From positions 1-45,349 of the forward strand of contig PKXS01000079.1 in NCBI GenBank assembly GCA_003132425.1: a stretch of DNA of 45,349 bases, written 5' to 3'. The stretch is from Gammaproteobacteria bacterium. GTDB lineage: Bacteria > Pseudomonadota > Gammaproteobacteria > Steroidobacterales > Steroidobacteraceae. The notes below the pieces were generated by a model. The model saw nothing but the letters and a program-made list of their open reading frames with translations, was not told the origin of the DNA and made no database searches. Each line of letters begins with the position of its first letter. Positions within the stretch are counted from its first letter, which is position 1. Made by a program: the position numbers and the translations under genes. Shown here piece by piece: positions 8,015 through 17,790 of the stretch.

Positions 8015-9102
8015 GCCCTCTTCCGCCGTAGAATGACGCGCAGATCGGCATCGATACGCCGCGTTTCCTGAAAGTCGAATGTGGGAGGCGACCCGGAATC
8101 GATGCCCGTCAACTGCGTCAGCGGGACGGCATCCGCGCCCAGCAAGACCGGAGCGATGTACAACACGAGCTCATCCACCAAATTGGCTTCTAAAAAGGCC
8201 GCTGCCAATCTTGGCCCGCATTCGACCAGCAACTCGTTGACTTCACGTGCGCACAAGCGTTCCACGACGAAGTTCAAATCCAAGCCGCGGCCGCCCCGCG
8301 GCACGCGCTCTATCTGCAATGATTCGCCGGACAGGCGCGGCGTGTCCTCGGCGGCGAACACCAGCGCGCCGCCGCCTTGAAAAATCTTCGATGTCTGCGC
8401 GCACGACAGCCTCGAGTCGAGCAGCACCCGCAAAGGCTGCCTGACCCACGGGCCGTAATCGAATCGAACGTCCAGACGCGGATCGTCCGCGCGCACGGTG
8501 CCGGAGCCGGTCAGCACCGCGGAACTACGAGCGCGAAGCCTCTGTACATCGGCGCGCGACGCCTCGCCGCTGATCCATCCCTTGGCGCCGCTTGCTCGCG
8601 CCGTTCGCCCATCCAAGCTCATTGCCAGCTTGAGGCGAATGAACGGGCGCCGGCGTTCGAAACGTGAGAAAAAGCCGGGGTTAAGCGCCCGCGCCTCGGC
8701 GGCGAGAGCGCCCGAGGAGACGTCGATTCCTGCGCACTGCAGACGCCGGAGTCCGGCGCCCGCCACTTTCGGGCTCGGATCGAGCGTCGAGCACACGAGT
8801 CGACCGATACCCGCCGCAATCAGCGCGTCCGCACAGGGCGGCGTGCGTCCCGTGTGACTGCACGGCTCGAGCGTGACGTACATGGTGGCGCCGCGCGCAC
8901 CTTGTCCCGCCGCGCGCAGCGCCAGCACCTCGGCATGCGGTTCGCCGGCGCGCGCGTGCCAGCCCTCGCCGATCACCGCGTCGTCGCGCACCACGACGCA
9001 CCCGACTCGCGGGTTTGGGTCGGTCGTATACATGCCGAGCGCGGCAAGCTGCATGGCACGCGCCATATAGCTCTCGTCGCGTGCGCCGATGGCGTGCGTC
9101 AT
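8011..9102 (-). CDS. ribD: Bifunctional pyrimidine deaminase/reductase RibD
   Basis: RibD catalyses two riboflavin steps, deamination of the diaminopyrimidine and then NADPH-dependent reduction of the ribosyl side chain. Residues 1-145 are the zinc deaminase, with [11 protein letters not shown], the HAE motif (56-58, catalytic Glu58) and the second zinc motif [11 protein letters not shown] (Cys81 and Cys90). The rest is the DHFR-like reductase ([16 protein letters not shown], then a nucleotide-binding region with [13 protein letters not shown]). Length 363 is normal. It overlaps nrdR and ribE by 4 bases each through ATGA junctions, so its translation is likely coupled to both. Confidence 0.96.
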   Translation of the reverse strand: MTHAIGARDESYMARAMQLAALGMYTTDPNPRVGCVVVRDDAVIGEGWHARAGEPHAEVLALRAAGQGARGATMYVTLEPCSHTGRTPPCADALIAAGIGRLVCSTLDPSPKVAGAGLRRLQCAGIDVSSGALAAEARALNPGFFSRFERRRPFIRLKLAMSLDGRTARASGAKGWISGEASRADVQRLRARSSAVLTGSGTVRADDPRLDVRFDYGPWVRQPLRVLLDSRLSCAQTSKIFQGGGALVFAAEDTPRLSGESLQIERVPRGGRGLDLNFVVERLCAREVNELLVECGPRLAAAFLEANLVDELVLYIAPVLLGADAVPLTQLTGIDSGSPPTFDFQETRRIDADLRVILRRKRA

Positions 9103-9623
9103 TTGGAGTCGTCGCCGGGCTCATCTCCCGGCAATAGCGGCAATTGATCCTTGCTGGGTGCGCGGCGCCGTCGATGACCGCGCAATTGATCGATTTCCGT
9201 GCGGAACGCCTCGATGTCCTGGAAGCTGCGGTATACGGAGGCGAAACGCACGTAACCTACTTCGTCCAGATGCCGAAGCTCTTCCATCACCATCTCACCG
9301 ACGCTGCGCGACGCGATTTCGCGTTCGCCCAGGCTGCGCAGCTTGTGGCATATTCTTGCCACTGCCGCCTCGATCGCCTCGCGTCCCACGGGGCGCTTCT
9401 CAAGCGCCTTCTGCATGCCGGTGAGCAGCTTGCGCTCGTCGAAAGGCTCGCGACTGCGATCGCCCTTGACCACGGTGGGCAGCAGCAGCTCTGCTGCCTC
9501 GAATGTCGTGAAGCGCTCCGTGCAGGCAAGACACTCGCGGCGCCTGCGGATTTGCCGCCCTTCGCCGGCGAGGCGAGAGTCGATGACTTTAGTCTCCGTG
9601 TGGCCGCAAAATGGACAATGCAT
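9099..9623 (-). CDS. nrdR: Transcriptional repressor NrdR
   Basis: NrdR represses ribonucleotide reductase genes by binding NrdR boxes, with its oligomeric state set by ATP or dATP in an ATP-cone. The 174-residue product has the N-terminal zinc ribbon (Cys3, Cys6, Cys31, Cys34), with the DNA-contacting IRRRREC segment. The ATP-cone follows at about 49-139, containing [16 protein letters not shown]. The C-terminal tail (about 150-174) is basic then acidic and a little longer than in E. coli (149 residues). It sits between glyA (15-base gap) and ribD (4-base overlap), a conserved gammaproteobacterial position. Confidence 0.96.
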   Translation of the reverse strand: MHCPFCGHTETKVIDSRLAGEGRQIRRRRECLACTERFTTFEAAELLLPTVVKGDRSREPFDERKLLTGMQKALEKRPVGREAIEAAVARICHKLRSLGEREIASRSVGEMVMEELRHLDEVGYVRFASVYRSFQDIEAFRTEIDQLRGHRRRRAPSKDQLPLLPGDEPGDDSK

Positions 9624-9638
9624 GGGGCCTAAGCGCGT

Positions 9639-10892
9639 TCACGCATAGACAGGGAATCGGTGGCACAGCGCCACCACTTCGGCCCGCACGCGCTCGACCA
9701 CCGACTCATCGCCCATACGATCGAGAATGTCGGCGATCCAAGTCGATAATTGCCGCGCCTCGGGTTCTTTGAAGCCTCGTGTGGTCACGGCGGGCGTGCC
9801 GATGCGCAGCCCGCTCGACACGGCGGGGGGCCGTGGATCATTGGGTACCGCATTCTTGTTGACCGTCATGTGCGCGCGGCCCAGGGAGGCGTCCGCATCC
9901 TTGCCGGTGATGTCCTTGTCGATCAAATCGAGCAGAAACAAGTGATTGTCCGTACCCCCCGATACGATCTTGTAGCCGCGCTGCTGCAAAACCTTGGTCA
10001 TGGCCCTGGCGTTCGCGATCACCTGGGCGGAATAGATCTTGAACTCCGGCTGCAGCGCCTCATAAAACGCGACCGCCTTGGCGGCAATCACATGCATCAA
10101 CGGACCGCCTTGAGTGCCCGGGAAGACCATTGAATTGAATTTCTTGTGCAGATCGGCGTGCGGCCGCGCCAGAATCAAGCCGCCTCTCGGGCCGCGCAAA
10201 GTCTTGTGAGTCGTGGAGGTCACCGCATCGGCGAAAGGCACTGGGTTCGGATACAGACCCGCGGCCACGAGTCCCGCGACATGAGCCATATCCACCATGA
10301 ATAGCGCGCCCACCGAATCGGCGATGGCGCGAAACCGCGCCCAGTCGACGACGCGGGAATAAGCCGAAAATCCCGCGACGACGAGCTTGGGGCGATGTTC
10401 TTGCGCGAGGCGATTCACTTGCTCGTAGTCGATCTCGCCGGTGTCGGGCTTGATCCCGTATTGGAATGCCTTGAACAATTTGCCCGAAAAATTCACCTTG
10501 GCGCCGTGGGTCAAATGGCCGCCATGATCGAGGCTCATGCCCAGAATCGTATCGCCGGGATTGATCATCGCCAAATAGGCGGCGGCGTTGGCCTGCGAAC
10601 CGGAATGCGGCTGCACGTTCGCATAGGCGGCCCCGAATAATTGTTTGGCTCGCTCGATCGCCAAAGCCTCCGCGATATCCACGTACTCGCAGCCGCCGTA
10701 GTAGCGCTTGCCGGGATACCCTTCCGCGTACTTGTTGGTCAGGACCGAGCCCTGCGCCTCGAGCACGCGGGGACTGGCGTAGTTCTCCGAGGCGATGAGT
10801 TCGATATGGTCCTCTTGGCGCCCGCGTTCGCCGGCAATCGCCTGTGCGAGCTCGGGATCGAAACCGGCAATGGTCATTTCGGCACGGAACAT
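9639..10892 (-). CDS. glyA: Serine hydroxymethyltransferase
   Basis: GlyA interconverts serine plus tetrahydrofolate with glycine plus methylene-tetrahydrofolate, the main cellular source of one-carbon units. The 417-residue product has [10 protein letters not shown] near the N-terminus, the [15 protein letters not shown] motif, PHSGSQAN, and the PLP-binding lysine in [10 protein letters not shown] (Lys230). ATG 10892 is chosen because [15 protein letters not shown] aligns with the E. coli start and a GGAG lies about 8 bases upstream. The frame is open to 11003, but that extension enters the divergent promoter region. It is the first gene of the operon and feeds the folate pool that purine synthesis (purL lies nearby) also needs. 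Confidence 0.97.
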   Translation of the reverse strand: MFRAEMTIAGFDPELAQAIAGERGRQEDHIELIASENYASPRVLEAQGSVLTNKYAEGYPGKRYYGGCEYVDIAEALAIERAKQLFGAAYANVQPHSGSQANAAAYLAMINPGDTILGMSLDHGGHLTHGAKVNFSGKLFKAFQYGIKPDTGEIDYEQVNRLAQEHRPKLVVAGFSAYSRVVDWARFRAIADSVGALFMVDMAHVAGLVAAGLYPNPVPFADAVTSTTHKTLRGPRGGLILARPHADLHKKFNSMVFPGTQGGPLMHVIAAKAVAFYEALQPEFKIYSAQVIANARAMTKVLQQRGYKIVSGGTDNHLFLLDLIDKDITGKDADASLGRAHMTVNKNAVPNDPRPPAVSSGLRIGTPAVTTRGFKEPEARQLSTWIADILDRMGDESVVERVRAEVVALCHRFPVYA

Positions 10893-10960
10893 GAACAAAT
10901 CTCCAGAAAGTAGCCGTATATTGTAGCCGATGCCCGAACGGTTCCCTAGCGGTAATCGCC

Positions 10961-10989
10961 GTGACAAGCCTCCGGGAGTCGCGGATAAT
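10961..10989 (+). promoter_or_regulatory. Sigma70-type promoter of ettA
   Basis: A -35 box GTGACA (10961-10966, 5 of 6 to consensus) and a -10 box GATAAT (10984-10989, 5 of 6) are separated by exactly 17 bases. Transcription would start near 10996, leaving a leader of about 46 bases before the ettA ATG at 11042. It lies in the short divergent region between glyA and ettA and argues against the longer, upstream reading of ettA. Confidence 0.6.
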
Positions 10990-11041
10990 TCTGCAGGACT
11001 CACCGCGCATTCGATCGACCCTATTTCAGGTTAGGAAGCAG

Positions 11042-12715
11042 ATGGCTCAGTTCATTTACACCATGAACCGGGTAGGCAAGGTTGTGCCGCCCAAGCGCAT
11101 TATTTTGCGCGACATAACCTTAAGTTTCTTCCCCGGAGCGAAGATCGGGGTGTTGGGGCTGAACGGCTCGGGCAAGTCGACCCTGCTGAAAATCATGTCC
11201 GGCGTAGACAAGGACATCGAGGGCGAAGCGCGCCCGCAAGCGGGCATCAAAGTGGGATACCTACCGCAGGAACCCTTACTTGACGACGCCAAGACCGTGC
11301 GCGAGGTGGTCGGTGAAGGCGTCGGCGATGTGCAAAGTTTGATCGATCGGTTCAACGCGATCAGCGATCGGTTCGCGGAGCCGATGTCGGACGAGGAAAT
11401 GAACAAGGCTTTGGAAGAGCAAGCGAAGATGCAGGACAGGATAGACGCGGTCGGCGGCTGGGAGTTGGAGCGCAAGCTCGAGATTGCCGCCGACTCTTTG
11501 CGCCTGCCGCCGTGGGACGCCGTGGTCGGGAAGCTGTCCGGCGGGGAAAAGCGCCGCGTTGCGCTGTGCCGCTTGCTGCTGTCGAAGCCCGATATGCTGC
11601 TGCTCGACGAGCCCACCAATCATTTGGATGCCGAATCGGTGGCGTGGCTGGAACATTTCCTGGAGGAATACCCCAGCACGGTCATCGCCGTCACGCACGA
11701 TCGGTACTTTCTTGACAACGTCGCCGAGTGGATCTTGGAGCTCGATCGCGGTCATGGGATTCCTTGGCAAGGCAACTACTCATCCTGGCTGGAACAGAAA
11801 GAGCAGCGCCTGCTGCAGGAAGAGCGCCAGCAAGATGCCCTGGCCAAAAGCCTGAAACGCGAATTGGAATGGGTGCGCACCAATCCTAAGGCGCGGCAAG
11901 CCAAGTCAAAGGCCCGCTTGCAGCGCTACGAGGAACTTGCCTCCCAGGAATTCCAGAAACGCAATGAAACCAATGAGATTTACATTCCCCCGGGGGAGCG
12001 CCTCGGCGATCTCGTCATCGAATGCAAGAATGTGCGAAAGGGGTACGGCGATCGATTGTTGATCGACTCATTGAACTTTGACCTGCCGCCGGGGAGCATC
12101 GTGGGCATCATCGGACCGAACGGCGCCGGCAAGACCACGCTGTTTCGCATGCTTGCCGGCATCGAAAAATCCGACGGCGGGGACATCAGGCTGGGGCCGA
12201 GCGTCAAGCTTGCCTACGTGGATCAGTCGCGACAATCGCTCAATGACAGAAACACGGTTTGGCAGGAGATCTCCGGCGGCCTCGACATCATCAAAGTCGG
12301 CAATTACGAAACCTCCTCCCGCGGCTACGTTGGGCGCTTCAATTTCAAGGGCGTGCAGCAGCAGCAGATTATCGGCGATCTGTCCGGCGGTGAACGCAAT
12401 CGCGTGCACCTCGCCAAGGTGTTGAAATCCGGCGGAAACGTGCTGTTGCTGGACGAGCCGACCAACGATCTTGACATCGAAACCCTGCGCGCCCTCGAAG
12501 ACGCCCTGGTGGCGTTTCCGGGCTGCGCCGTCGTGATTTCGCACGATCGCTGGTTCCTTGACCGAATCGCGACGCACATACTCGCCTTCGAGGGCGACTC
12601 TCAAGTAATCTGGTTCGAGGGGAACTATCAGGAATACGTTGAGGATCATAAACGGCGCAAGGGCGAGGATGCCGCTCAACCTCACCGGATCCGCTACAAA
12701 CCACTGACAGGTTGA
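11042..12715 (+). CDS. ettA: Energy-dependent translational throttle protein EttA (ABC-F)
   Basis: EttA is a soluble ABC-F ATPase that binds the ribosomal E site and gates the first elongation step according to ATP/ADP level. The 557-residue product has two ABC cassettes. The first has Walker [10 protein letters not shown], signature LSGGEKRR and Walker [15 protein letters not shown]. The second has [17 protein letters not shown] and [14 protein letters not shown]. Between them is the charged interdomain linker (about 240-325; [21 protein letters not shown]) that contacts the P-site tRNA. No transmembrane segments are present. Near-identity to the E. coli opening ([17 protein letters not shown]) fixes the start at 11042, preceded by AGGAAG. 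Confidence 0.97.
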   Translation: MAQFIYTMNRVGKVVPPKRIILRDITLSFFPGAKIGVLGLNGSGKSTLLKIMSGVDKDIEGEARPQAGIKVGYLPQEPLLDDAKTVREVVGEGVGDVQSLIDRFNAISDRFAEPMSDEEMNKALEEQAKMQDRIDAVGGWELERKLEIAADSLRLPPWDAVVGKLSGGEKRRVALCRLLLSKPDMLLLDEPTNHLDAESVAWLEHFLEEYPSTVIAVTHDRYFLDNVAEWILELDRGHGIPWQGNYSSWLEQKEQRLLQEERQQDALAKSLKRELEWVRTNPKARQAKSKARLQRYEELASQEFQKRNETNEIYIPPGERLGDLVIECKNVRKGYGDRLLIDSLNFDLPPGSIVGIIGPNGAGKTTLFRMLAGIEKSDGGDIRLGPSVKLAYVDQSRQSLNDRNTVWQEISGGLDIIKVGNYETSSRGYVGRFNFKGVQQQQIIGDLSGGERNRVHLAKVLKSGGNVLLLDEPTNDLDIETLRALEDALVAFPGCAVVISHDRWFLDRIATHILAFEGDSQVIWFEGNYQEYVEDHKRRKGEDAAQPHRIRYKPLTG

Positions 12716-12719
12716 CACT

Positions 12720-13445
12720 ATGACTATCTACATTACTCCGCAAGATGAGCTGCGCGTGGATTATCAGGGCATTGCGCTCAGCTGCCCTCATTGCCAAACC
12801 CTGACGCATCTCACGGCCGTCGCCGTACCCAAATTCGAGGAACTGAGCCGGCGTAAACCAAAGAACATCGGAATCGTGTTCCGGTGCGACGCGTGCGGCG
12901 ATCCGGTTTTTCTCAAGTTTGCGGCCAAAGCGTACACTCCGCTGCGCATCGAACTCGCCGGCAACTACATCGAGATCGAACGCGCGCGCGAGAATTTCCC
13001 GCTGACTTATTTGCCGGAGGAAGCGGAGGGCCTGTTCAAGGAGGCGCTCGGCTGCTATTCAGCCGGTTGCTTCAGCGCCTTCGGCAGCATGAGCCGGCGC
13101 ACCGCACGCTCTCTGTTCCATGAATTGGGGGAAAGCGGCAAGTTGCAGTTATTCGACACTCTGCAGGACATACGCGCGCTCGCCGAACTCGATGACGACA
13201 CATTCGGCGCGATTCGCACCGTGCTGTTCGGCGATGACAGCGACCCGTGGCCTAATCAGCCCAACCTCAACGCGGAGCTGGCGGGGATACTGCTCGAGGT
13301 GATGCGCGATCTGCTGTATCAAACATTTGTGCGCAAAGCGCGCTTGCTGCAGGCGATGACCTTTCGCAAGTACGTGACTCCATCAAAGGCGGACGCCGGC
13401 TCGGCGGCGCAGCGTCTCGCCGATAGCCTGCGCGGGTCCGAATGA
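12720..13445 (+). CDS. Zinc-ribbon, DUF4145-like protein
   Basis: This is a 241-residue soluble protein of unknown function. Two Cys pairs, CPHC (22-25) and CDAC (56-59), form an N-terminal zinc ribbon. The region of about 95-205 is helical, with a Tyr-Ser-Ala-Gly/Ala-Phe/Arg-Arg pattern followed by an acidic helix. This resembles DUF4145, a domain found alone and in restriction and other defence proteins. It starts 4 bases after ettA and is probably co-transcribed with it from the 10961 promoter. Nothing here shows an enzyme active site. It converges on purL with a 13-base gap. The family call is moderately secure, the function unknown. Confidence 0.75.
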   Translation: MTIYITPQDELRVDYQGIALSCPHCQTLTHLTAVAVPKFEELSRRKPKNIGIVFRCDACGDPVFLKFAAKAYTPLRIELAGNYIEIERARENFPLTYLPEEAEGLFKEALGCYSAGCFSAFGSMSRRTARSLFHELGESGKLQLFDTLQDIRALAELDDDTFGAIRTVLFGDDSDPWPNQPNLNAELAGILLEVMRDLLYQTFVRKARLLQAMTFRKYVTPSKADAGSAAQRLADSLRGSE

Positions 13446-13458
13446 TGCTGCGCCCGCG

Positions 13459-16400
13459 CTAGCCGACGAACACCCGTGCGTTGCGGAACAGCCGCATCCA
13501 TCCGCCGTCCTCCGGCCACTGCTTGGGCGCCCACGAGTGTTGCACCGTGCGAAACACGCGTTCGGGATGCGGCATGAGCGAAGTGACGCGGCCATCGGCG
13601 CTGCACAGACCGGCGAGACCCAATGGCGAGCCGTTTGGGTTGCTCGGATAGACTTCAGTCGGTTGCCCGCGCGAGTCGACGTACTGCAAGGTCACCGAGC
13701 CTTGCGCAAACAGTTGCTTTGCAGCCGATTCGACCGCGAATTCGGCCAGGCCTTCGCCGTGCGCGACCGCTATCGGCAGCACCGAGCCTTGCATGCCGGA
13801 AAACAATACCGAATTGGATTTCGGTACCCGCACGAGGCTCAACCGCGCCTCATATTGTTCGGATCGATTTCGCACAAAGCGCGGCCAGCCGGCGGCGCCG
13901 GGAACCAGTTCTTTCAGCGCCGACAGCATTTGGCAGCCGTTGCAGATCCCGAGAGTAAACGTCGCTTGGCGCACGAAGAAGGCCGTGAATTCGTCGCGGG
14001 CTCTAGCGTTGAATAGAATGGATTTCGCCCAGCCTTCGCCCGCGCCCAACACATCGCCGTAGGAAAATCCTCCGCAAGCCACCAAGCCGTGAAACCGCGC
14101 CAAATGCACGCGGCCGGCCAAGATATCGGTCATGTGCACGTCGTAGGCATCGAATCCCGCTCGCGTAAATACGGCGGCCATTTCGGTCTGGCTGTTGACG
14201 CCTTGCTCACGCAGCACCGCAATCGCAGGTCTTGCGCCGCTTCGGATATAGGGCGCGGCGATATCCTCACCGGGGTCGTAACTTAAGTCTGCGTGCAGGC
14301 CCGGATCCTCCTCATCGAGCAGCTGCGCAAATTCCTCGCGAGCGCAAAGCGGGTTATCGCGCAACTCCTGCATGCGGAACGACACCTCGCTCCAGCGCCT
14401 GTGCAAGTCGACTCGCGACGCTGAGTAGAGCGTGCGGCCCTGCGCGCGGACGGTCACTGCGCACCCCGCCGCAGGTGTGCCAATATCCTGCGCATGGGCG
14501 GCCAATCCGTGGCGCAGCAGTATCTCGCGCGCCTCCCCAGCGCGGCTCCCCGCCACCTGCACCACCGCGCCGAGTTCCTCGGCAAAACATGCGGCGATTG
14601 GATCCAAGGCCGAGCCCAAATCGATCTCCAACCCACAATGGCTCGCGAATGCCATCTCCAGCACCGTCACCAGCAGGCCACCGTCCGAGCGATCGTGATA
14701 GGAGAGCACCAGATTTCGGCCCTTCATTTCGCGCAATGCCAAGAAAAACGCTCTCAGTAATTCCGGATCATCCAGATCCGGCGCATCCCCCCCGCTCTTG
14801 CCATGCACTTGGGCCCAGCACGAACCGCCCATGCGATTCTTGCCGCCGCCCAAATCAATCAACAGCAGCCGCGAGGGTATCGATAGTTCGAGTTGCGGGG
14901 TGAGCGTCAATCGAGCATCGGTCACCGGCGCGAATGCCGAAATGATCAGCGAAATCGGCGCGACAACCACATGCTCGCCGCCGGCATCCTGCCACGCGGT
15001 TTTCATGGAAAGCGAATCCTTACCGACGGGGATGGTCAACCTTAGCGAGGTGCACAGTGCGCTGACCGCACGCACCGTGGCGTACAGATCAGCATCCTCG
15101 CCCGGTTCGCCGCATGCCGCCATCCAGTTGGCCGACAAGCGGATATCGGTAAGTTCGTCGATGTCCGCCGCGAGAATATTGGTGATCGCTTCGCCGACGG
15201 CAAGGCGCCCGGAGGCCGGCGCATTCAACACCGCCACCGGCGTGCGCTCGCCCATCGCCATCGCCTCGCCGCAGTAGCCTTCGTAGCTGCTCAAGCTCAC
15301 GGCGAGGTCGGAAACCGGCACCTGCCACGGCCCCACCATCTGGTCGCGGCTGATCAATCCGCCCACCGTCCGGTCGCCGATCGTGATTAGGAACGACTTG
15401 CCGGCAATCGTCGGCAGACGCAGCAGCCGCTCGAGCGAATCGCTCAACGCAGCCCCCGCAGTCGACAATGGCGTGACTGCTTTCGGTATGGATTGCACCT
15501 CGCGCCTCATGCGGGGCGCTAACCCAAGCAGGACCTCGATCGGCATATCCACCGGCGTCGCCGACAAGAGCGGATCCACGACTCTTAGGCGGCCGTCGCC
15601 CGTGATCTCGCCGACGATCGCGAACGGGCAGCGCTCGCGCTCGCACAAGACCGCAAATCCGGCCTCGCTTCCCGGAGCGAGCGCCAGCACGTAGCGCTCC
15701 TGCGCTTCATTGCACCAAATTTCCATCGGCGACAGTTCGGATTCGGCGCTCGGGATCTTGCGCAGGTCGATCCGGCCGCCTCGCTGACTGTGCGCGATCG
15801 CTTCGGGCAGTGCGTTCGACAGTCCGCCGGCGCCGACATCGTGTATCAATAGAATCGGATTCGCATCGCCCATCGCCCAGCAGCGGTCGATCACCTCTTG
15901 GGCGCGGCGCTGCATCTCGGCATTGCCGCGCTGCACCGACGCGAAATCCAAATCCGACGAGCTTTGCCCGCTGCCGAGAGATGAGGCGGCGCCGCCCCCC
16001 AATCCGATCAACATCGAAGGACCGCCGAGCACCACCAGTGGCGCGCCGATCAGGACATTTTTCTTCTCCACATCGGGGCGCCGCACATTGCCGAGACCGC
16101 CGGCGATCATGATCGGCTTGTGGTAGCCGCGCACCACGCCACGGCCGCCTTCCGGCGCTTGTTGTTCGAAGACCCGGAAGTAACCGCAAGTGTTCGGACG
16201 GCCAAATTCATTGTTGAACGCAGCCGCGCCCAAGGGCCCGGCAATCATGATGTCGAGTGCCGAGGCGATCCGGTCCGGCTTTCCGGGGCCCTTCTCCCAG
16301 TCTTGCACCATCCCGGGGATTCTTAAGTTTGATACCGTAAAGCCGGTCAATCCGGCCTTAGGTTTAGCTCCGATGCCGGTGGCGCCTTCGTCGCGGATTT

Positions 16401-17340
16401 CGCCTCCCGCGCCGGTTGCTGCGCCCGGGAACGGCGAAATGGCGGTGGGATGATTGTGCGTTTCCACCTTCATCAGGATGTCCACCGGCTCGCGGATGCC
16501 GGCATAGCGTAGCGTCGCCGGATCCGGAAAAAATCGCACCGCACTCGCCCCCTCGATCACCGCGGCGTTGTCGCGGTAGGCCGAGAGCACTCCGGCCGAA
16601 TTGCGCGCATGCGTGGCGCGAATCATGGCGAACAGCGAGCGCGGCATCGATGCGCCGTCGACGATGAACTCGGCATTGAATATCTTGTGCCGGCAGTGCT
16701 CGGAATTCGCCTGCGCGAACATCATGAGTTCCACGTCGGTGGGGTCGCGACGGAGTTTGCCGAAGGCCGCGACCAGGTAGTCGATCTCCTCGCTCGAGAG
16801 CGCGAGTCCCCACTCCTCGTTGACACGGGCGAGTTGCGCAGTACCGTCATCGCCGAGCCTCACCACGCGCAACGGCCGGGCAGCGGCGGCATGAAACAAA
16901 CCCTTCGGATCGGCATCGATCCAAATCGATTCGGTCATTCGATCGTGCAGAACAGCAGCCATTCGTTGCAGCTCAGCAACACCAAGCTCGGCAACGGCAT
17001 CGATGTAGTACAGCGTGCCGCGCTCCAGGCGCCGCACGCTGCCAAGCCCGCAGACATGCGCGATGTCGGTGGCCTTGCTCGACCACGGCGAGACCGTGCC
17101 GACGCGCGGCGTGACAATGAGCCGTCTGCCGCCGTCCGTGCCCGCCGGCGTGCGCGGCCCATAAGTCAGCAATTTCCCAAGCAGCTCGATCTGCCGCTCG
17201 TCCAGAGCCTGGTCGGCATCCACGAAGTGAATGAACCTCGAGGCGATCGACCGGACCCGTGGATCCCACGCCTGCAGCGCGAACAGCAGCTTCTCGAGGC
17301 GGAATTGCGACAGCGCCGGCGCGCCCAGCAAGCTAAACAT
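13459..17340 (-). CDS. purL: Phosphoribosylformylglycinamidine synthase (large, single-chain)
   Basis: PurL converts formylglycinamide ribonucleotide, glutamine and ATP to formylglycinamidine ribonucleotide, step 4 of purine synthesis. The 1293-residue product is the fused proteobacterial form. It has an N-terminal PurS-like domain and linker, then two AIR-synthase-like halves (SSKATDIAH, the ATP/Mg region KVETHNHPTAISPFPGAATG, GGLG.., and DLSASxx-like repeats). A C-terminal class I glutaminase domain has nucleophile Cys1133 in GICNGCQ and His1258/Glu1260 in MPHPER; spacing matches E. coli (Cys1135, His1260, Glu1262). The start MFSLLGAPALS aligns with the E. coli start. It follows the DUF1820 gene after 23 bases on the same strand. 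Confidence 0.97.
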   Translation of the reverse strand: MFSLLGAPALSQFRLEKLLFALQAWDPRVRSIASRFIHFVDADQALDERQIELLGKLLTYGPRTPAGTDGGRRLIVTPRVGTVSPWSSKATDIAHVCGLGSVRRLERGTLYYIDAVAELGVAELQRMAAVLHDRMTESIWIDADPKGLFHAAAARPLRVVRLGDDGTAQLARVNEEWGLALSSEEIDYLVAAFGKLRRDPTDVELMMFAQANSEHCRHKIFNAEFIVDGASMPRSLFAMIRATHARNSAGVLSAYRDNAAVIEGASAVRFFPDPATLRYAGIREPVDILMKVETHNHPTAISPFPGAATGAGGEIRDEGATGIGAKPKAGLTGFTVSNLRIPGMVQDWEKGPGKPDRIASALDIMIAGPLGAAAFNNEFGRPNTCGYFRVFEQQAPEGGRGVVRGYHKPIMIAGGLGNVRRPDVEKKNVLIGAPLVVLGGPSMLIGLGGGAASSLGSGQSSSDLDFASVQRGNAEMQRRAQEVIDRCWAMGDANPILLIHDVGAGGLSNALPEAIAHSQRGGRIDLRKIPSAESELSPMEIWCNEAQERYVLALAPGSEAGFAVLCERERCPFAIVGEITGDGRLRVVDPLLSATPVDMPIEVLLGLAPRMRREVQSIPKAVTPLSTAGAALSDSLERLLRLPTIAGKSFLITIGDRTVGGLISRDQMVGPWQVPVSDLAVSLSSYEGYCGEAMAMGERTPVAVLNAPASGRLAVGEAITNILAADIDELTDIRLSANWMAACGEPGEDADLYATVRAVSALCTSLRLTIPVGKDSLSMKTAWQDAGGEHVVVAPISLIISAFAPVTDARLTLTPQLELSIPSRLLLIDLGGGKNRMGGSCWAQVHGKSGGDAPDLDDPELLRAFFLALREMKGRNLVLSYHDRSDGGLLVTVLEMAFASHCGLEIDLGSALDPIAACFAEELGAVVQVAGSRAGEAREILLRHGLAAHAQDIGTPAAGCAVTVRAQGRTLYSASRVDLHRRWSEVSFRMQELRDNPLCAREEFAQLLDEEDPGLHADLSYDPGEDIAAPYIRSGARPAIAVLREQGVNSQTEMAAVFTRAGFDAYDVHMTDILAGRVHLARFHGLVACGGFSYGDVLGAGEGWAKSILFNARARDEFTAFFVRQATFTLGICNGCQMLSALKELVPGAAGWPRFVRNRSEQYEARLSLVRVPKSNSVLFSGMQGSVLPIAVAHGEGLAEFAVESAAKQLFAQGSVTLQYVDSRGQPTEVYPSNPNGSPLGLAGLCSADGRVTSLMPHPERVFRTVQHSWAPKQWPEDGGWMRLFRNARVFVG

Positions 17341-17363
17341 CAGGGTACTGGCTCGGCAAAGGA

Positions 17364-17705
17364 CTACTTGCGGGCGTTGGAATCTCCGCCCGGGGTGTAG
17401 ATCGGCACCGGAAACTGGGAAACATTCGAGCCTTCCAGCGCAACGATCTTGCTGACTCCCTGCTTTCTCACCTCATCGATGCGCAACACCGAGTGCATGG
17501 GCAAGTAGGTGCGCTTTACTTCGTTGAACTCGGCCTTTATCTTCTCCTCGGCGGGGTCGACTACCACGGTCGAGCGCTCGCCGAACACGAGTTCCTCAAC
17601 CTCGATGAAGCCGAAGAGGCTGCCGTGACTCACTTTACGGGCGTAGATCTCATAGACCTTGCCTTGATTTACGAACAGAACTTTAAAAATGTGACTCGCG
17701 GCCAT
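17364..17705 (-). CDS. DUF1820 family protein
   Basis: This is a 113-residue cytoplasmic protein. I recognise it as DUF1820 from the opening IFKVLFVNQGKVYEIYAR, the segment VSHGSLFGFIEVEELVFGE and the end region where a short motif precedes VPIYTPGG. The family is a conserved gammaproteobacterial protein of unknown function. There is no signal peptide or membrane helix. GGAG lies about 8 bases upstream of ATG 17705. It lies just upstream of purL on the same strand and probably heads that transcription unit, with a perfect -10 box at 17741-17746. Confidence 0.85.
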   Translation of the reverse strand: MAASHIFKVLFVNQGKVYEIYARKVSHGSLFGFIEVEELVFGERSTVVVDPAEEKIKAEFNEVKRTYLPMHSVLRIDEVRKQGVSKIVALEGSNVSQFPVPIYTPGGDSNARK

Positions 17706-17740
17706 TTAGAAGGCTCCAAGCATTGCTAGTATTTCATCAT

Positions 17741-17746
17741 ATTATA
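17741..17746 (-). promoter_or_regulatory. Candidate -10 box for DUF1820-purL
   Basis: On the minus strand these bases read TATAAT, a perfect sigma70 -10 element. They lie about 36 bases upstream of the DUF1820 start, in the 85-base divergent region shared with tagH. I find no convincing -35 at 16-18 bases, so the promoter may be activator-dependent or the match may be chance. Confidence 0.35.
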
Positions 17747-17790
17747 CGGGCACTTAGCGCAAACCTGACGACGCGTTGGAGGGATTGAAT

